From Shewanella livingstonensis (lineage in GTDB: Bacteria > Pseudomonadota > Gammaproteobacteria > Enterobacterales > Shewanellaceae): 64,000 nt of DNA. The notes under the pieces were generated by a model. That model saw only the letters and a list, made by a program, of their open reading frames with translations. It was not told the DNA's origin and ran no database searches. Shown in pieces: positions 1 through 8,872 of the stretch (position 1 is the stretch's first letter; each line of letters begins with the position of its first letter). A program made the position numbers and the translations under genes. The DNA is taken from contig NZ_CP034015.1 in the NCBI RefSeq assembly GCF_003855395.1, positions 1,188,001 to 1,252,000 on the forward strand. The letters are read 5' to 3'.

Positions 1-68
1 GGAGTATAATTTTGTCCGCATTTTATCAAAAACCTACATAAGAAAGGCCTCAAAAAAAAGGGATAATA

Positions 69-1163
69 ATGGCTAGCAAAACTGTACTTTTTAACAAGCA
101 TTTACAATCAAACGCCAAAATGGTTGATTTCCATGGTTGGGAAATGCCGATTAACTACGGCTCTCAAATCGAAGAACACCACGCAGTGCGTCAAGATGCT
201 GGCATGTTCGATGTGTCTCATATGACGGTAGTTGACGTCACCGGCAGTGATGCTTGTGCCTTTTTACGTAAGTTACTTGCTAACGATGTTGCCAAGCTTA
301 CCGTACCAGGTAAAGCCCTTTACGGCGGAATGCTAGACGAAACTGCTGGTATCATCGACGACCTTATTACCTACTATTTAACCGACACGCATTACCGCGT
401 GGTGGTTAACTCCGCTACCCGCGACAAAGACCTAGCCTGGATCAACAAGCAAGCAGCTGTATTTGATGTAGTCGTTACCGAACGTCCAGAGCTGGCAATG
501 ATCGCGGTTCAAGGCCCTAACGCTAAAGTGAAAGCCGCTAAAGTATTCAATGCTGAGCAAAATGCCGCAGTTGAAGGCATGAAGCCATTCTTTGGTGTGC
601 AATCAGGCAGCCTATTTATTGCCACCACAGGTTACACCGGTGAAGCAGGCTACGAAATTATCGTTCCAGAAGCAGAAGCCGAAGCATTATGGCAAGCACT
701 ATTAGATGCAGGCGTTAAGCCATGTGGTCTTGGTGCGCGTGATACCTTACGCTTAGAAGCTGGCATGAACTTATACGGTCAAGACATGGACGAGTCAATC
801 AATCCATTAGCTGCCAACATGGGCTGGACTGTTGCATGGGAGCCTAGCGAACGTGACTTTATTGGCCGCGAAGCATTAAGCGCAATTAAAGCCGCTGGCA
901 CTTCAAAATTAGTCGGTTTGGTCATGGAAGAGAAGGGCGTTTTACGCCATGATATGGCGGTATTTTTTACCGACGCAGACGGTGTTGAACACCAAGGTGT
1001 GATCACCAGCGGATCGTTCTCGCCAACCTTAGGCTATTCAATCGCCATGGCCCGCGTACCCAACGGTATTGGTGCCACAGCTGAAGTTGAAATGCGTAAA
1101 AAGCGCGTTAACGTAAAAGTCATCGCCCCAAGTTTCGTACGCAATGGTAAACAAGCTTTTTAA
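69..1163 (+). CDS. gcvT: Aminomethyltransferase, glycine cleavage T protein
   Basis: T protein of the glycine cleavage system. It moves the aminomethyl carbon from lipoyl-GcvH to tetrahydrofolate, giving methylene-THF and ammonia in the cytoplasm. The 364-residue protein has the usual family length. It opens with the conserved N-terminal region ([17 protein letters not shown]), has the GMFDVSHM segment near residue 45, and has the folate-fold region [17 protein letters not shown] near 220-236. The ATG follows an AAGGGA Shine-Dalgarno. It is first of three co-oriented gcv genes, 79 bp before gcvH. Only 68 bp of leader lie in the window, so any upstream glycine riboswitch cannot be judged. Identification is secure. 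Confidence 0.97.
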   Translation: MASKTVLFNKHLQSNAKMVDFHGWEMPINYGSQIEEHHAVRQDAGMFDVSHMTVVDVTGSDACAFLRKLLANDVAKLTVPGKALYGGMLDETAGIIDDLITYYLTDTHYRVVVNSATRDKDLAWINKQAAVFDVVVTERPELAMIAVQGPNAKVKAAKVFNAEQNAAVEGMKPFFGVQSGSLFIATTGYTGEAGYEIIVPEAEAEALWQALLDAGVKPCGLGARDTLRLEAGMNLYGQDMDESINPLAANMGWTVAWEPSERDFIGREALSAIKAAGTSKLVGLVMEEKGVLRHDMAVFFTDADGVEHQGVITSGSFSPTLGYSIAMARVPNGIGATAEVEMRKKRVNVKVIAPSFVRNGKQAF

Positions 1164-1242
1164 AGACTCAATAACCTGAGTTGCGTTTACCCAAAAAAAT
1201 TACTGATTAAGTATTAGAACATTAGATTAAGGAACAACAATA

Positions 1243-1632
1243 ATGAGCACTATCCCGGCAGAATTGAAATATGCATCTTCACACGAATGGATCCGTAAAG
1301 AAGCAGACGGTAGCTACACAGTAGGTATCACTGAGCATGCTCAAGAGCTATTAGGCGACATGGTATTCGTAGAATTACCAGAAGTAGGCGACACGGTTAC
1401 TGCCGGTGAAGATTGTGCTGTAGCTGAATCAGTTAAAGCTGCATCAGACATCTACGCACCGATTTCTGGTGAAGTGATTGCGGTAAACGAATCGTTAGAA
1501 GATTCGCCAGAATTGGTCAACAGTGACGCTTTTGGTGGCGGTTGGTTCTTCCGCGTTATGCCTTCTGACGAAGCAGAAGTTGACGCATTACTTGATGCCG
1601 ATGGTTATCAAGAAGTGATTGACCAAGAGTAA
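1243..1632 (+). CDS. gcvH: Glycine cleavage system H protein
   Basis: Lipoyl carrier that shuttles the aminomethyl intermediate from GcvP to GcvT and electrons to dihydrolipoamide dehydrogenase. The 129 residues match the family length. The lipoylated lysine is K65, within [15 protein letters not shown], the classical H-protein lipoylation motif. The N-terminal KYASSHEWI segment is also typical. An AAGGAA Shine-Dalgarno precedes the ATG. A strong hairpin lies just after the stop and before gcvP, which suggests partial transcriptional separation of gcvP from gcvTH. Confidence 0.97.
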   Translation: MSTIPAELKYASSHEWIRKEADGSYTVGITEHAQELLGDMVFVELPEVGDTVTAGEDCAVAESVKAASDIYAPISGEVIAVNESLEDSPELVNSDAFGGGWFFRVMPSDEAEVDALLDADGYQEVIDQE

Positions 1633-1645
1633 TCACTAATAACAG

Positions 1646-1668
1646 GAAGCTCTCTAGGGAGCTTCTTT
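1646..1668 (+). terminator. Hairpin terminator after gcvH
   Basis: Inverted repeat GAAGCTC / GAGCTTC with a 6-nt loop followed by a short T run, 14 bp after the gcvH stop. It may attenuate read-through into gcvP, which starts about 190 bp further on. Confidence 0.6.
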
Positions 1669-1856
1669 GCTATATAGCATTAATATATAGCTAAAAATGT
1701 TGCGCTAATCACCTCTAACCAGTGGCAGCCAAAAAGCCAATGACGAGCGCGTAACATAATAAACCTTAAACAGGTTATTCACGTATTAGCCATTTTCACC
1801 CTAATCCAGTTCTGTGCCCTACCGCCATAACTGGTCGATTTGGAACAAGGTTTAAC

Positions 1857-4745
1857 ATGACCAAGCAAACCCTGACACAACTAGAACAGCACGAACTTTT
1901 CCTGACTCGCCACATTGGCCCAAGTGCAGAACAACAACAAGAAATGTTGAACTTCATTGGCGCAGAATCATTAGAAGATCTCACCGCCCAAACTGTCCCT
2001 GGTAAAATTCGCTTACCGCAAGATCTCACCATCGGTGATTCATGTGGCGAAGCTGAAGGTATCGCCTATATCCGTAACATAGCCGACAAAAATAAAGTCT
2101 TTAAAAGCTATATCGGTATGGGTTACTACGGCGTACAAGTGCCTAATGTCATTTTGCGAAATGTGTTTGAAAACCCAGGTTGGTATACGGCTTACACGCC
2201 ATATCAACCAGAAATAGCTCAAGGCCGTTTAGAAGCTATTTTAAACTTCCAACAAGTGTCAATGGACCTAACCGGTCTTGACCTTGCGTCAGCATCGTTA
2301 CTCGACGAAGCCACCGCAGCAGCAGAAGCCATGGCATTAGCCAAGCGCGTGTCTAAAGCTAAAAAAGCCAACATCTTCTTTGTTGCCGATGATGTATTCC
2401 CACAAACCCTAGACGTGGTGAAAACCCGTGCAGAATGCTTTGGGTTTGAAGTGGTCGTTGGCCCAGCAAATGAAGCCGTAAACTACGAATTATTTGGTGC
2501 ATTATTCCAGTACACCAACCGCCACGGCCAAATCACAGACTACACAGAGCTATTTACTCAGCTTCGTGACAACAAAGTGATTGTGACCGTTGCTGCCGAC
2601 ATCATGTCGTTATTACTGCTTAAATCTCCGGGCGCCATGGGCGCAGACGTGGTATTTGGTAGTGCACAGCGTTTTGGCGTACCAATGGGATACGGCGGAC
2701 CACACGCCGCATTCTTCGTTGCCCGTGACGAACACAAACGTTCAATGCCAGGTCGTATTATTGGCGTGTCAAAAGACACTCGCGGTAACACTGCATTACG
2801 TATGGCCATGCAAACGCGCGAGCAACATATTCGCCGCGAAAAAGCCAACTCAAACATTTGTACCGCGCAAATTCTATTAGCCAATATGGCGTCGTTTTAT
2901 GCGGTTTTCCACGGCCCACAAGGCTTAAAAACCATTGCATCACGCATTAATCGTTTAGCTGACATCTTAGCCGCAGGCTTACAAGCTAAAGGCCAAACGT
3001 TAGTTAACAACACCTGGTTCGACACCATCAGCGTAAAAAGCGCCGACGTTGTCGCCATTAATGCTCGTGCCATTGCTGCACAAGTTAACTTACGTATCGA
3101 CGCCGACGGCATACTGGGCATCAGCTTAGATGAAACCACTCTGCGACAAGACATCGCAGTGTTGTTCGACGTGATTTTAGGCACAGGCCATGGCCTAGAC
3201 GTTGCCGCACTTGATGCCGACATCGTTGCCAATGGCAGCCAGTCAATTCCAGCAGCATTAGTACGTCAAGATGCAGTATTAACCCATCCAACGTTTAATC
3301 GCTACCAAAGCGAAACCGAGATGATGCGTTATATCAAGCGTTTGGAAAACAAAGATTTAGCCTTAAACCACTCAATGATATCGTTAGGTTCATGCACCAT
3401 GAAGCTTAACGCCGCTGTAGAAATGCTGCCGGTAAGCTGGCCAGAATTTGCCAACATGCACCCATTCTGCCCATTAGACCAGGCAAAAGGTTACACGCAG
3501 TTAATCAATGAGCTGTCTGAGTATTTAGTTAAAATCACTGGTTACGACGAAGTGTGTATCCAGCCAAACTCAGGTGCACAAGGTGAATACGCGGGCTTAT
3601 TAGCGATTAAGAAATACCACGAATCTCGCGGCGACGCGCACCGTAATGTGTGTTTAATACCACAATCAGCTCACGGTACTAACCCAGCATCGGCGCAACT
3701 TGCCGGTATGAAAGTGGTAGTAACCGCGTGTGACAAGCAAGGTAACGTTGATTTAGAAGACTTACGCGCTAAAGCCTCTGAGCTTGCCGACAGCTTATCG
3801 TGCATCATGATCACTTACCCATCGACTCACGGTGTGTACGAAGAATCTATCCGCGAAGTATGCGAAATCGTCCATCAATATGGCGGCCAAGTGTACCTAG
3901 ACGGCGCCAACATGAACGCACAGGTTGGGGTAACATCACCTGGCTTTATCGGCGCAGACGTATCGCACTTAAACTTGCACAAAACCTTTGCTATCCCGCA
4001 CGGCGGCGGTGGTCCAGGTATGGGCCCAATCGGTGTTAAAAAGCACCTTGCGCCATTTGTGGCAGGCCATGTAGTGGTTAAGCCAGGCCGCGAAAGCGAC
4101 CATAACGGCGCGGTATCTGCAGCACCTTACGGTAGCGCCAGCATCCTGCCAATCAGCTGGATGTACATCAAGCTGTTAGGCACTAAAGGCATTAAGCAAT
4201 CAACCCAAACAGCGCTATTAAACGCTAACTACATCATGAAAAAGCTACTGCCTCATTATCCAGTATTGTTTACTGGCCGTAACGACCGCGTAGCGCATGA
4301 ATGTATTATCGATTTACGTCCATTAAAAGAAACCTCAGGCGTCACCGAAATGGATATCGCTAAGCGTCTTAACGACTATGGTTTCCATTCGCCAACCATG
4401 AGTTTCCCAGTAGCGGGTACTTTGATGATTGAGCCAACTGAATCTGAGTCTAAGGTTGAGCTGGATCGTTTCATCGAAGCGATGATTTCTATTCGCGGTG
4501 AAATTACCAAGGTAGAAGCAGGCGAGTGGCCAGTGGACAATAACCCACTGCATAATGCACCTCACACCCTAGCGGATATTATGGACACCGAATTTGATTC
4601 ACGTCCGTACAGTCGTGAAGTAGCCGTGTTCCCAACGGCTGCAGTTAAGGCGAATAAGTTTTGGCCGACCGTAAATCGCATCGATGATGTGTATGGCGAT
4701 CGCAATTTGATGTGTAGTTGTGTCCCATTATCAGACTACGAATAA
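1857..4745 (+). CDS. gcvP: Glycine dehydrogenase (decarboxylating), P protein
   Basis: PLP-dependent P protein of the glycine cleavage system. It decarboxylates glycine and loads the aminomethyl group on lipoyl-GcvH. At 962 residues it is the fused single-chain form found in proteobacteria. The N-terminal half begins [18 protein letters not shown], typical of the family. The C-terminal half carries the PLP lysine at about K709 in [17 protein letters not shown]. The gene starts about 190 bp after the gcvH terminator hairpin, so it may have its own promoter in 1670-1856. Lipoamide dehydrogenase, the fourth component, is not in this window. Confidence 0.97.
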   Translation: MTKQTLTQLEQHELFLTRHIGPSAEQQQEMLNFIGAESLEDLTAQTVPGKIRLPQDLTIGDSCGEAEGIAYIRNIADKNKVFKSYIGMGYYGVQVPNVILRNVFENPGWYTAYTPYQPEIAQGRLEAILNFQQVSMDLTGLDLASASLLDEATAAAEAMALAKRVSKAKKANIFFVADDVFPQTLDVVKTRAECFGFEVVVGPANEAVNYELFGALFQYTNRHGQITDYTELFTQLRDNKVIVTVAADIMSLLLLKSPGAMGADVVFGSAQRFGVPMGYGGPHAAFFVARDEHKRSMPGRIIGVSKDTRGNTALRMAMQTREQHIRREKANSNICTAQILLANMASFYAVFHGPQGLKTIASRINRLADILAAGLQAKGQTLVNNTWFDTISVKSADVVAINARAIAAQVNLRIDADGILGISLDETTLRQDIAVLFDVILGTGHGLDVAALDADIVANGSQSIPAALVRQDAVLTHPTFNRYQSETEMMRYIKRLENKDLALNHSMISLGSCTMKLNAAVEMLPVSWPEFANMHPFCPLDQAKGYTQLINELSEYLVKITGYDEVCIQPNSGAQGEYAGLLAIKKYHESRGDAHRNVCLIPQSAHGTNPASAQLAGMKVVVTACDKQGNVDLEDLRAKASELADSLSCIMITYPSTHGVYEESIREVCEIVHQYGGQVYLDGANMNAQVGVTSPGFIGADVSHLNLHKTFAIPHGGGGPGMGPIGVKKHLAPFVAGHVVVKPGRESDHNGAVSAAPYGSASILPISWMYIKLLGTKGIKQSTQTALLNANYIMKKLLPHYPVLFTGRNDRVAHECIIDLRPLKETSGVTEMDIAKRLNDYGFHSPTMSFPVAGTLMIEPTESESKVELDRFIEAMISIRGEITKVEAGEWPVDNNPLHNAPHTLADIMDTEFDSRPYSREVAVFPTAAVKANKFWPTVNRIDDVYGDRNLMCSCVPLSDYE

Positions 4746-4900
4746 TTGCTGCTTAGTCTCGCTATTACAGCGTTGAACCTCGGCTCCAGTGCTCATTGAC
4801 ACCAGTCAACTCCGCGCTAGAGCCTTCGGTTCGTCTTGTACTAGCTTCGCCAGCGACGCAATTATGATTGTAGTGGGCTTCAATTGAAGTATGAGAATTA

Positions 4901-4929
4901 AAAAAGCGAACCGATTGGTTCGCTTTTTT
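4901..4929. terminator. Bidirectional-looking terminator after gcvP
   Basis: AAAAAGCGAACC, 3-nt loop, GGTTCGCTTTTTT: a perfect 12-bp stem with A and T tracts. It lies about 155 bp after gcvP and is followed at once by a REP-like hairpin. A near copy of terminator plus REP lies at 5476-5565. Confidence 0.75.
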
Positions 4930-4965
4930 ATGCCTGTCATTCCAGTAAATTCCGAACAAACGTCT

Positions 4966-4990
4966 TTCCGGCAATGCTTTTTAGCCGGAA
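4966..4990. repeat. REP-like palindrome, copy 1
   Basis: TTCCGGC / GCCGGAA stem around an AT-rich loop, in the context GTCATTCC...CCGGAATCCAGGTGTT. This GTCATTCC/CCGGAATCC pattern is typical of extragenic palindromes dispersed in gammaproteobacterial genomes. A second copy is at 5541-5565. Confidence 0.6.
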
Positions 4991-4999
4991 TCCAGGTGT

Positions 5000-5240
5000 T
5001 TGCTTGTTGCTTTTAGGCCTGCGGCCACTAACGTCGTGGCGCTTCGCCCACACCAGACCAAGAGGAAACCAACGGCTGTTCCCTCTTTACTCTTTATAAA
5101 AGAATTGGCCCAGCCGCCCCGCAACATTTTCCTTAATGATTTAAACAACAGATGCGAAAAGGTCGCCATGGGGATTGATCCAGCTTTTAACTTCGTTTGT
5201 AGTCTGCTTCGGCCCATCTTACAATAAAGAGTGAAAATGC
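5000..5240. repeat. Probable dispersed repeat, non-coding
   Basis: About 240 bp between the two terminator/REP modules. It is relatively GC-rich and open on both strands (about 75 codons each), but neither translation resembles a functional protein and neither has a convincing start. Its opening words, GCCTGCGGCCACT, recur in altered form near 8465. I read it as a repeat or element remnant rather than a gene; copy number elsewhere in the genome would decide. Confidence 0.35.
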
Positions 5241-5475
5241 TAACGCTTCCGATGGGAATCTGATGCGAATGGATTTACGAATGTCGTGATGGCATGGTCA
5301 ATGATGTTCCCGACATCATAATGACATTTCCCATATCCATATGGGGCAGATACCAAAGAACGACCTGTACCGCGAAAGCTAGCCTGACGTCCTGTCAGGC
5401 TCACGCATTCACTTGCAAAGAGTCTTCAACGGCCTCAAGTAAAATGGAGCCTGCAGATATAATATCTAAAGCATT

Positions 5476-5503
5476 AAAAAGCGGACCGGTTGGTTCGCTT
5501 TTT
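5476..5503. terminator. Second copy of the gcvP-type terminator hairpin
   Basis: AAAAAGCGGACC, short loop, GGTTCGCTTTTT. It differs from the hairpin at 4901-4929 by a few bases and is again followed by the GTCATTCCAG...CCGGAATCCAGGTGTT REP context. The two modules bracket 5000-5475. Confidence 0.6.
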
Positions 5504-5540
5504 AATTTCCGTCATTCCAGTAATGCTTATATTTACGTCA

Positions 5541-5565
5541 TTCCGGTAATGCTTTTGAGCCGGAA
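5541..5565. repeat. REP-like palindrome, copy 2
   Basis: TTCCGG / CCGGAA stem in the context GTCATTCCGGTAATGCTTTTGAGCCGGAATCCAGGTGTT, the same family as 4966-4990. A partial GTCATTCCAG half also lies at 5511-5520. Confidence 0.6.
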
Positions 5566-5645
5566 TCCAGGTGTTGGCCTATGTATTTAGTGTCATACAG
5601 TTTATTTAACTATAGTTAACAGCTACTACGATACTTGAGATAAAC

Positions 5646-5717
5646 ACTAAAACCTATAAATGGAAAAGCATTAAAACCTATAAATGGTATGACATTAAAA
5701 CCTATAAATGGCATGAG
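5646..5717. repeat. Three tandem 24-bp repeats
   Basis: Three consecutive 24-bp units (5646, 5670, 5694) sharing ATTAAAACCTATAAATGG and differing in their last six bases. Because 24 bp is eight codons, the minus strand reads PFIGF three times, but no supported gene uses it. The array begins where the IS4-type transposase homology ends. Confidence 0.8.
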
Positions 5718-6094
5718 GATATGATTAAGTTTTTTCAGAAATAGTAGATGAGTTTTAGGCTTCTCTTTTTTGTTTAGCGGATGTATTCCTTCATAAAGTG
5801 TCAATGAGCGCCCTTGAGCCGCCAAAGATGCTCGAATGAGAAAATGCTGCTACGGTCATCAAGATCTGACCAATCGATATGAATGATTGGTTGCTTCATT
5901 TTTCCGACGAGCAAATAGGTCATACGGGTGTATATAAACTCGATTTCACGATGTAAGTGGCTATTACTACAGAGCCTATCTACACGTTTAATCTTATGTT
6001 TTTCTTTTGCTTTATTCGTTATATTCCGGCCAAGTCCTGTGATAGAAAGCGAGCCACCGTTCATTGAACTTTCAATGGCAGCAAACAAACTCAA
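5718..6094 (-). pseudogene. IS4-family transposase remnant, frameshifted and truncated
   Basis: Minus-strand frames read SLFAAIESSMNGG, GLGRNITNKAKEKHKIKR, VDRLCSNSHLHREIEFIYTR and IIHIDWSDLDDRSSIF. After a frame change near 5845 they continue RASLAAQGRSLTLYEGIHPL and KPKTHLLFLKKL. These are the N-terminal landmarks of IS4-type transposases (KHxIKRVDRL, the first catalytic Asp in DWSDL, then RASLAAQGRSLTLYE). The reading frame is broken once and homology stops at about 5718, where the 24-bp repeats begin, so the rest of the catalytic domain is gone. The 5' side (6060-6320) is the repeat also found at 8503-8765 and 10271-10530. Confidence 0.75.
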
Positions 6095-6320
6095 GCGGAG
6101 TGTTTTGTGCGTTTTTTAAGTTAACGGGGGCGGGCGGACAAGTGAGAGACATTTTGATAAAACGTGTTTCGCATTCATGGCATTGACTCGTGGTCATTTT
6201 TGTTTGGCGATAAATTTGATCACAAAATGCCATAAATGCTCCTCCGTTTTTAACCTATCTCATTATTTTTATTCACTATTTTTTGGGGATTCGTCAGGCT
6301 CTAACCCCCATTTATTCAAA
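6060..6320 (-). repeat. IS4-relic 5' end repeat, copy A
   Basis: About 260 bp that match 8503-8765 and 10271-10530 in the same orientation. Reading left to right it holds the first codons of the transposase (minus strand), a segment around GACAAGTGAGAGGCATTTTG, a long hairpin with arms GCATTCATGGCATT (6171) and AATGCCATAAATGC (6236), and a terminal GGGG...CCCC palindrome at 6285-6309. Copy A is the only one still joined to a recognisable transposase body. Confidence 0.75.
6285..6309. repeat. GGGGATTCGTCAG-type palindrome
   Basis: GGGGATTCGTCAGGCTCT followed by AACCCCC. This is one of six related palindromes between 6.2 and 10.6 kb (6285, 6785, 7328 inverted, 7395, 8732 degenerate, 10493), usually followed by CATTTATT or CTTATTTA. 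It marks the outer end of the IS4-relic repeat. Confidence 0.6.
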
Positions 6321-6533
6321 ATGGCTGGCTTGATTTTAATTCTTAGCATAAGCTGCTTGGTCTTAGCAGGTATACTTTTAGCATTACCACATATGCGACT
6401 TTGAACTGATTGTGATTCGGAAGTTGGCAGCGACAAAGAGTGTGCCAAACTAAAAGGCGAACTAAAAGACGAATGGACTTTAAATGAAGTCGCTCATCCC
6501 CCCTCAAGCTGCATATTTAAATTGGAACAAATA

Positions 6534-6701
6534 ATGAAAATAGTTAAATTACTCCCTCTAGTATTACTCGTTTTTCTCGCTGGGTGCGAATTAATAGGGC
6601 CTTCAGTAAGAGTATCTGGACCTAAAGTTATCGTTGATGGCAACTCAAGTAACAATGGAACCCATTGTCCTCCTGGCCAAGCCAAAAAAGGCAAGTGCTA
6701 A
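6534..6701 (+). CDS. Small lipoprotein, 55 aa
   Basis: Short gene starting MKIVKLLPLVLLVFLAGCE, a signal peptide with lipobox LAGC, so the mature protein should be a lipidated peptide of about 37 residues. It ends HCPPGQAKKGKC, a motif I recall from small uncharacterised gammaproteobacterial lipoproteins. The two mature cysteines besides the lipidated one could form a disulfide. GGAAC about 10 bp upstream is a weak Shine-Dalgarno. It lies between two GGGG...CCCC palindromes. Function unknown. Confidence 0.65.
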   Translation: MKIVKLLPLVLLVFLAGCELIGPSVRVSGPKVIVDGNSSNNGTHCPPGQAKKGKC

Positions 6702-6784
6702 AATATATCAAATGGTAGTATAGCCGCAGCAAGGTGCACGAACTGGCTATCTTCAGCTCGTGTGTAAAGTATTATTAAATTCGT

Positions 6785-6809
6785 GGGGGATTCCTCAGAC
6801 TCTGCCCCA
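6785..6809. repeat. GGGGATTCCTCAG-type palindrome
   Basis: GGGGGATTCCTCAGACTCTG then CCCCA, followed by CTTATTTAATTGA. Same family as 6285-6309; it stands between the two small lipoprotein genes. Confidence 0.55.
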
Positions 6810-6903
6810 CTTATTTAATTGACCTCGGTCTATGATGTCATTCATACCCAAAACAGATAGACTAGCGCGCTTCACATTAAATTAAATGAAAGGATTTCAA
6901 TTA

Positions 6904-7317
6904 ATGCATAAGCTAATACTTTTAACCGGTCTGGTACTGCTGACATCATGTGCTTCGAACACAAGTATCGTTGCCAATCAATCTACATCCCACAGCAATC
7001 CCATCTGCCTGATATCAGGAGTGCCTTCATCAGATATAAAATACACCGTGATTACTCAGTTAAAGTATGCAAAAAATGGATATGGAAATATTAATAGCGT
7101 CCTGCCAATAATAGTGAAACAAGCACAATCCTTAGGTGCTGATGCAATCATTGACTACAACGGTGGCCATCGTTTCGGTTTCTGGCCATGGCAATTTATC
7201 AGACCTGTTGTACGTGGTACGGCTGTGACATGGGATTCACCAGATGATATCGACTGTAAAGCATTAGGTGGCACATTCGATACTCAATTGAAAGGCTCTC
7301 TTACTACAGACGTATAA
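6904..7317 (+). CDS. Putative lipoprotein, 137 aa
   Basis: The protein begins MHKLILLTGLVLLTSCASN, a signal peptide with lipobox LTSC, so it is probably membrane-anchored. I chose the ATG at 6904 because an AAGGA lies about 10 bp upstream; an in-frame ATG at 6886 has none. The C-terminal half (QAQSLGADAIIDYNGGHRFG, then RPVVRGTAVTW) has the 'A..LGADAII' signature shared by many small envelope lipoproteins and YbjQ-like folds. A mature CxxxxG segment near the N-terminus (PICLISG) could pair with DIDCKALGG near the end. No function can be assigned. Confidence 0.7.
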   Translation: MHKLILLTGLVLLTSCASNTSIVANQSTSHSNPICLISGVPSSDIKYTVITQLKYAKNGYGNINSVLPIIVKQAQSLGADAIIDYNGGHRFGFWPWQFIRPVVRGTAVTWDSPDDIDCKALGGTFDTQLKGSLTTDV

Positions 7318-7327
7318 AGGGAAGTTA

Positions 7328-7350
7328 GGGGCTGAGTCTGAGGGATCCCC
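7328..7350. repeat. Inverted copy of the GGGG...CCCC palindrome
   Basis: GGGGCTGAGTCTGAGGGATCCCC, in opposite orientation to the copies at 6285 and 6785, 10 bp after the lipoprotein stop. Confidence 0.5.
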
Positions 7351-7394
7351 ACTAATTTAATTGTATGCTTGTGGACCCTTGATTAAACCTTGAT

Positions 7395-7428
7395 AAATGG
7401 GTCAGACTCTGCTTAATTTGACCCCATT
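7395..7428. repeat. AAATGGG...CCCATTT palindrome
   Basis: AAATGGGTCAGACTCTG, AT spacer, GACCCCATTT. It carries the same GTCAGACTCTG core as the other palindromes, in a form often seen at ends of decayed transposable elements. Confidence 0.5.
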
Positions 7429-7432
7429 TATT

Positions 7433-7469
7433 TAAAAATAAGGGTGTAACACAATTTGTATTACACCCT
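7433..7469 (-). terminator. Terminator of the outer-membrane barrel gene
   Basis: AGGGTGTAA / TTACACCCT stem with a 12-nt loop. Read on the minus strand it is followed by a T-rich stretch. It lies 45 bp after the end of the barrel gene. Confidence 0.6.
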
Positions 7470-7514
7470 TTGGATTTTACTTTTAAGTCGTTAATTTAAG
7501 CATTCTACTGATCA

Positions 7515-8090
7515 CTAGAAACGATATTCAACGCCGATACTCGCCTGTTTAAAGTCTGTTTCTGTGTCGGAACCGTTAGATACATTATCCAAATTAATTT
7601 CTGCATCATACCAATTGTATTCGGCATTAATTAGAAAACGCTCTGTTACCTTAAACGCAACACCTGCTCCAGCAAATACACCTTCATCATCTTTATTGCC
7701 AGAAAATCCGACTACGTCATAATCTGTGGAATACCATAACTGACCACCTTTAGCATACAACTCTACTCGATCAGCAATTGGCAATGTCACTTTTAGACCT
7801 GCGGTATAACCATCTGTTTTAGCGCTAGATAAGTTGTTGCCGTAATGACCAAAATCAATATAGCTACCTTCCAGCGCCAGATAGTTGTTGAAGCGATAAC
7901 CAACTAGGCCCTGGAGAACATCATTGTCGTCGTCAAAGTCATCCTCGCCATCGACTTTGAGGTAACCATAATTAGCGCCGACATAAACGCCATTTTCTGC
8001 TCCGTCTTTCTTGAAGTCATCAGCGTGAGAAAAAGTACTGAAAGAAGCTAACGAAATAAGTCCAGCTAAAGTAATAATCGTATTTTTCAT
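7515..8090 (-). CDS. Outer-membrane beta-barrel protein (OmpA-like/porin family)
   Basis: 191-residue precursor with a signal peptide MKNTIITLAGLISLASFSTFSHA, cleaved near residue 23. The mature part reads NGVYVGANYGYLKVDG, then about eight amphipathic strands, and ends in ASIGVEYRF with the C-terminal Phe favoured by the BAM machinery. Size and pattern fit an eight-stranded OmpA-type transmembrane domain without a peptidoglycan-binding C-domain. Such proteins are often adhesins or structural barrels; the role here is unknown. An Asp-rich patch (GEDDFDDDNDVLQG) after the first hairpin may bind cations. Confidence 0.8.
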   Translation of the reverse strand: MKNTIITLAGLISLASFSTFSHADDFKKDGAENGVYVGANYGYLKVDGEDDFDDDNDVLQGLVGYRFNNYLALEGSYIDFGHYGNNLSSAKTDGYTAGLKVTLPIADRVELYAKGGQLWYSTDYDVVGFSGNKDDEGVFAGAGVAFKVTERFLINAEYNWYDAEINLDNVSNGSDTETDFKQASIGVEYRF

Positions 8091-8098
8091 AAGGTACT

Positions 8099-8500
8099 CC
8101 TAGTTAATTACGTAAATACATCTAACTACATCTAACTAGTAACAAAACGGATGCCAACTTTATAAAAGTAACAGAGAATTATTTATCTGATTTTTATATT
8201 TGCTTTAATATCAATTGGTTGCGTCTGCTTTTTTGTGAGTAAAGGTTGGGGGACCATATATATCCAATGATACTGCTTATTTCTTTGCCTGCTTAATGAG
8301 GTCGTGATAACGTAAAACGGTATTTATTTCTGATTGAATTGTAATTTTTTCATATAGTAACGCAATGTTATCAATGTGTTACGCGCTATTTTATCGTTTT
8401 CGGAAAAGATAAACTATATTCGTTACATTGATATTCCTTTATTCTTTGGTTTTATGTCTCTAGGTCTGCGGCCACTGTACTGGTCAAGCTAAACTGGACA
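8099..8500. other. Gene-free stretch upstream of the barrel gene
   Basis: About 400 bp of AT-rich sequence that presumably includes the promoter of the barrel gene. Near 8465-8495 it has GTCTGCGGCCACT and TGGTCAAGCTAAACTGGACA, words typical of insertion-sequence ends and echoed at 10174 (TGTGGTCAAGTAAAACTG). I see no reading frame with a start and coding character. Confidence 0.4.
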
Positions 8501-8502
8501 TT

Positions 8503-8765
8503 TTCAATTGCAGAGAACAGACTTTGTCGGTGAGTTTTGTGCATCTTTTGTGCATCTTTTGCGCTTCTTTTGTGTTAACAGGGCGGGTGACAAGTGAGAG
8601 GCATTTTGATAAAAGGTGCTTTGCATTCATGGCATTGACTCGTGGTAATTTTTGTTTGGCGATAAATTTGATCACCAAATGCCATGAACATCCTCATCTT
8701 TTTAGTTTATCTCATTGTTTTTGTTTTTTTTGTGGTTTGTCAGGCTGAAACCCTACTTATTCCTT
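8503..8765 (-). repeat. IS4-relic 5' end repeat, copy B
   Basis: Second copy of the 260-bp repeat, more diverged, with a small duplication (TTTTGTGCATC twice at 8535-8556). It keeps the GCATTCATGGCATT / AATGCCATGAA hairpin (8623-8688) and a degraded terminal palindrome (8732-8756). No transposase body follows on its left; sequence diverges at about 8503. It sits just upstream of the PLD-like gene. Confidence 0.7.
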
Positions 8766-8872
8766 GAAACGGAAGATCAAAATAACTTATCATCAGACAA
8801 ATGCTCGCTATCTCGATGTTTGATTAGATCGAGATATGCTCGAACGGCACAAAAGAATGGATTCGATGACTC

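Noticed and set aside
1..68. Glycine riboswitch in front of gcvT
   Set aside because: Only 68 bp of leader are visible and no aptamer core can be recognised in them.
5000..5227. 75-codon protein gene
   Set aside because: Open on both strands with no ribosome site and a composition like a dispersed repeat; no family likeness.
6060..6320. attC-like recombination site of an integron cassette array
   Set aside because: The repeats alternate with small genes and have a long hairpin, but no consistent RYYYAAC / GTTRRRY core pair is present, and the repeat encodes the start of an IS4-type transposase, which explains it better.
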